The notes beneath the pieces were generated by a model, which searched no databases, was not told the DNA's origin, and saw only the letters and a program-made list of their open reading frames with translations. 64,000 bases of DNA, taken from Chryseobacterium angstadtii (GTDB lineage: Bacteria > Bacteroidota > Bacteroidia > Flavobacteriales > Weeksellaceae). Shown piece by piece: positions 61,465 through 64,000 of the stretch (the stretch's first letter is position 1; each line of letters begins with the position of its first letter). The stretch spans positions 338,260 to 402,259 of the forward strand of contig NZ_LFND01000005.1 of assembly GCF_001045465.1 (NCBI RefSeq), read 5' to 3'. Made by a program: the position numbers and the translations under genes.

Positions 61465-62160
61465 TCATTCAACCAGTTTGAAACCGACTCCTCTGATATT
61501 CAGTATCTCTACAGAAGGATCAAGCGTTAGGAATTTACGCAAACGCGTAATGTAAACATCCATGCTTCGTGCGGCAAAAATATTATCGTCTCCCCACAAT
61601 TTGAGCAAGGCTGTTTTACGTTCAAGGACTTGATTTTTGTTAATCATCAGCAGGTTGAGTAATTCAGCTTCTCTTTGAGATAAATTAATGGTTGTGTTGT
61701 TGTGGATAAGTTCCAGTCTTTTAAAGTCAAACTGAAAACTGCCAATTGTATTATCTGTTAAAGTGATTGTTTCGGTTTCAACAAGATGGGTTGAAGATCT
61801 TCTGATTAATTTTTTTATTCTTAATATAAGCTCTTCCATACTGAAAGGCTTTCTCATGTAATCATCAGCTCCAATTTCCAATCCTTTAATAACATCAGAT
61901 GTTTGTGATTTGGCAGTTAAAAAAATAACCGGAACCAGATCGTCAATTTTTCTGATATCTTCAACTAAAGAAAAACCATCTTTTCTGGGCATCATGATAT
62001 CCACCACACAAATATCGGGTTGCCTGTTCTTAAATTTTGCCCAGCCTTCTATGCCGTTATTGGCAATCTCTATTTCAAAACCATTCATTTCCAAAGTTTC
62101 TTTTACGATCATGGCCAGCACAGCTTCGTCTTCTACTAATAAAACCTTTATTTTATTCAT
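61465..62160 (-). CDS. OmpR/PhoB-family response regulator
   Basis: This 231-residue protein has a receiver domain with the acidic pair (VEDE, residues 9-12), phosphoacceptor D54 in VVDIMMPRKDG, Thr in IFLTAKS near 82 and K in MRKPFS near 104. A C-terminal winged helix follows (about residues 135-230, LSQREAELLNLLMINKNQVL; RSMDVYITRLRKFL). It overlaps its histidine kinase gene by 4 bp. Divergent TTAAC repeats upstream of the pair are candidate binding sites. Confidence 0.93.
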   Translation of the reverse strand: MNKIKVLLVEDEAVLAMIVKETLEMNGFEIEIANNGIEGWAKFKNRQPDICVVDIMMPRKDGFSLVEDIRKIDDLVPVIFLTAKSQTSDVIKGLEIGADDYMRKPFSMEELILRIKKLIRRSSTHLVETETITLTDNTIGSFQFDFKRLELIHNNTTINLSQREAELLNLLMINKNQVLERKTALLKLWGDDNIFAARSMDVYITRLRKFLTLDPSVEILNIRGVGFKLVE

Positions 62161-63503
62161 ATGTTCGGAAATTTTATAATAAAAGTAGTCCCTGAATTTA
62201 ATTTACTTTTCACTGTAATCTCTCCATTTAAAGTATTCACAAGTTTCTTTACAAAATTTAACCCTAATCCGTAGCCTTTTACGTCGTGAAGATTCCCTTT
62301 AGGAACTCTGAAAAATTTATCAAATATGTAGGGGAGATACGCGGAGTCAATTCCTTTACCATTGTCCTCAACATGGAATTGGATCCCTTTTTCAATTGGA
62401 GAAATCTTTAAGAGAATATCTACTCTTTTATCAGCATATTTTATTGAATTATCTAACAGGTTAGAGAGCACTGTATCAATGATATAGGGATCGGTACGAA
62501 ATTCATCATTTGTTAATTGATTGATATATTGTATAGTGACATCTTCATTAATGGCGAATCTATTGATAATGGTGGGCACTAAATCATTCAAATGTACTTG
62601 AGTAAGCTTGACTGTATTTGGCCGTTCACTGAATTGAGCAATATCAAGCATCCTGTCTACATTATGGTTCAGTTTGTCCAGGATATCATTATTAAGGGTA
62701 AGGTATCTTTTTACCTTATTTTCGTCGTTAATAGCATTAAAATTAAGCAAAGCTTCATTGGATGACTTCAGTATAGAGATAGGTGTCCGGAGCTCATGAG
62801 TTATATTATTGATAAAGTCATTCTTCACATCATCCAGTTTCAATTGCCTTTTTATGGTGAGTGCCATAAAATAATAGCTTCCCACTGACAGCAGAATAAG
62901 AATCAGAGAAACCGATAGAGAAACTATATTTTGTCTTATGATGTAAATACCAAAATTATTCATCTGAACTTTTGCAAATGCATGATCTTTGGATAACTGG
63001 AGAGGGATGTAGAACGTATTTTTAACTGGAATCTTGTTATGACTTAAAGAAAGGTTAAAATTAATATCAATATTGTTTTTAGCCAATTCGTGTTGTATTA
63101 TCGCCTTCAAATTTTTTAAATCAATTGACTTTAATGTTGATGCTTTTAATTGCAGAATTATTCTTTTCATAATCGGCAATTGTTCTGTAGGTATCTGAAT
63201 AGGCATTATTGTCATTCGGTAAGGTAGCTCTTTTGTAGTATCCCAGTTTTTCTTTTTGGAATTGTCATACCATTTACCCGTCGCATAATATATGCGTTGA
63301 TCATCCTTTCTTATGATGGGTATTGAATCGAGTTGCTTGAGCTGATAAAGCTCAATACTTTTCTTCAATGTATTATCTATTACAGTATTTAAATTTTTCT
63401 CTGCGATTTTATAAGAATTAAAGGTCCAGTATACCTGAAAAATAAAAATGCAGCAGACTGTAATCGATGCCATTAAAAATACTCTTCTGTATTTCTTATT
63501 CAT
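62157..63503 (-). CDS. Membrane-bound sensor histidine kinase
   Basis: This 448-residue kinase has two membrane helices (about residues 9-26 and 190-212) enclosing a periplasmic sensor region. The HisKA box carries H236 in NITHELRTPIS. The HATPase domain has the N box DNSIKYAD near 350, the G1 box DNGKGID near 380, the F box IFDKFFRVP and the G2 box GYGLGL near 410. It phosphorylates the downstream OmpR-type regulator. The periplasmic region has no recognised ligand domain, so the signal is unknown. Confidence 0.93.
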   Translation of the reverse strand: MNKKYRRVFLMASITVCCIFIFQVYWTFNSYKIAEKNLNTVIDNTLKKSIELYQLKQLDSIPIIRKDDQRIYYATGKWYDNSKKKNWDTTKELPYRMTIMPIQIPTEQLPIMKRIILQLKASTLKSIDLKNLKAIIQHELAKNNIDINFNLSLSHNKIPVKNTFYIPLQLSKDHAFAKVQMNNFGIYIIRQNIVSLSVSLILILLSVGSYYFMALTIKRQLKLDDVKNDFINNITHELRTPISILKSSNEALLNFNAINDENKVKRYLTLNNDILDKLNHNVDRMLDIAQFSERPNTVKLTQVHLNDLVPTIINRFAINEDVTIQYINQLTNDEFRTDPYIIDTVLSNLLDNSIKYADKRVDILLKISPIEKGIQFHVEDNGKGIDSAYLPYIFDKFFRVPKGNLHDVKGYGLGLNFVKKLVNTLNGEITVKSKLNSGTTFIIKFPNI

Positions 63504-63582
63504 TTTGTATTCAGTGTTTGAAATTTATAATTCATAATGTGTTTTCGGTATCACAAATGTAATTTATTTATGCTTTTATTCA

Positions 63583-63655
63583 TTAACGGTTAACACTAGT
63601 TAACACTAGTTAATTCTCGATTAACAATTTACGTTATAGAACTTTTTTAGGTTTG
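63583..63655 (+). promoter_or_regulatory. Phased TTAAC repeats and -7 element upstream of the DsbD-like gene
   Basis: TTAAC occurs at 63583, 63590, 63600, 63610 (as TTAAT) and 63621. The last four are spaced 10, 10 and 11 bp apart, about one helical turn. TAGGTTTG at 63648-63655 fits the -7 consensus and no TTG -33 box is present, so the repeats end where an activator would replace it. An OmpR-type regulator typically binds such direct repeats. Confidence 0.55.
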
Positions 63656-63746
63656 CTTTATTAATTAATCAAAAATGGATTGGCTAAAAGCAAGATATAG
63701 TAATTATAAAATGATGAAATCTGCCGAAGTCTTAAAAAATAAAGAA

Positions 63747-64000
63747 ATGAAATTTAGAAACTGGTTTTTAGTAGTGTTGCTGTTTCTAGCAGCAGGAATG
63801 AATGCGCAGATTAAAAATCCTGTCAAGTTTAAGTTTACCATCAACGATTTGGGGAACAATCAATACGAGGCTGTTTTAAATGCAACCATGGAAAGCGGCT
63901 GGCATATTTATTCCAAAGATCTTCCGGAAGATACAGGAATTCCTACGGAGTATAAAGTTTCCGGAAAAAACATTGAGCTGATAGGAAAATTTACCGAAGT
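63747..64000 (+). CDS. dsbD: DsbD-like thiol:disulfide interchange protein, N-terminal part (3' truncated)
   Basis: The window ends 84 codons into this gene. The visible part has a signal peptide (MKFRNWFLVVLLFLAAGMNA) and the start of an N-terminal DsbD-type domain with MESGWHIYSKDLPEDTGIP, a segment typical of Bacteroidota DsbD and related exported thiol reductases. Full-length DsbD passes electrons from cytoplasmic thioredoxin to periplasmic thiols. An upstream in-frame ATG at 63675 would add 24 polar residues before the signal and is less likely. The gene is divergent from the two-component genes. The identity rests on this short segment only. Confidence 0.65.
   Translation, partial: MKFRNWFLVVLLFLAAGMNAQIKNPVKFKFTINDLGNNQYEAVLNATMESGWHIYSKDLPEDTGIPTEYKVSGKNIELIGKFTE

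Overview
The window looks like a chromosome segment of a Chryseobacterium-like member of the Flavobacteriia (Weeksellaceae). The evidence is an AT-rich genome, A-rich leaders without clear Shine-Dalgarno sites, Bacteroidota-type TAnnTTTG -7 promoter elements, SusC/FhuA-style TonB receptors with a carboxypeptidase-regulatory-like N-terminal domain, and many lipoproteins and Ala-Gln-type signal peptides. I saw no rRNA, tRNA, CRISPR array, complete insertion sequence or prophage.

Layout. 1-10937: an eight-gene iron operon for an NRPS-independent (NIS) siderophore. It holds a truncated synthetase-acyltransferase fusion, an N-hydroxylase, a second IucA/IucC synthetase, a MATE exporter, a carrier protein with its adenylating enzyme, a TonB receptor and a PepSY membrane protein; a terminator follows. 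11020-11588: a duplicated intergenic repeat. 11595-18121: a MocR-type regulator divergent from a biotin operon (ferritin-like protein, bioF, bioD, bioB, bioA). 18087-22554: an HxlR regulator facing a metallo-beta-lactamase-fold gene broken by an amber codon, a DUF421 protein, a divergent MFS/AraC pair resembling NimT/NimR, and an MVL-type lectin. 23040-25946: a Crp/Fnr regulator and a 620-residue protein that resembles FMN TIM-barrel enzymes. 26130-30324: serine hydrolase, N-acyl-D-amino-acid deacylase-like lipoprotein and D-amino-acid oxidase, a plausible D-amino-acid salvage set. 30425-36809: ClC channel with CBS domains, lipoprotein, SDR and FAD dehydrogenases, rhodanese and TlpA-like proteins.

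36950-41762 is a copper-handling operon on the minus strand: Cys-rich protein, HMA-DUF3347 protein, DUF3347 lipoprotein, haem-binding protein, and a multicopper oxidase fused to a CopB-like barrel. 42547-45856 holds a MerC/COG0523 metallochaperone pair behind a promoter bracketed by two palindromes (Zur-like inference), then alkaline phosphatase. 45881-49208 carries a DNA glycosylase, a GH144-like secreted glycosidase and two small proteins.

49850-61449 is a duplicated surface-protein module: transposase-like HTH proteins, a giant thrombospondin-type-3-repeat protein and a small exported partner. The second copy has lost the HTH genes except for a 15-codon remnant, and its small partner carries an amber codon. 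The window ends with an OmpR/histidine-kinase pair divergent from a DsbD-like gene, with helically phased TTAAC repeats between them.

The best leads for undescribed biology are the ferritin-like diiron protein translationally coupled to bioF (candidate pimeloyl-forming step), the carrier protein plus ligase inside a NIS siderophore operon, the HTH/TSP3 duplication module, and the palindrome-bracketed merC promoter.
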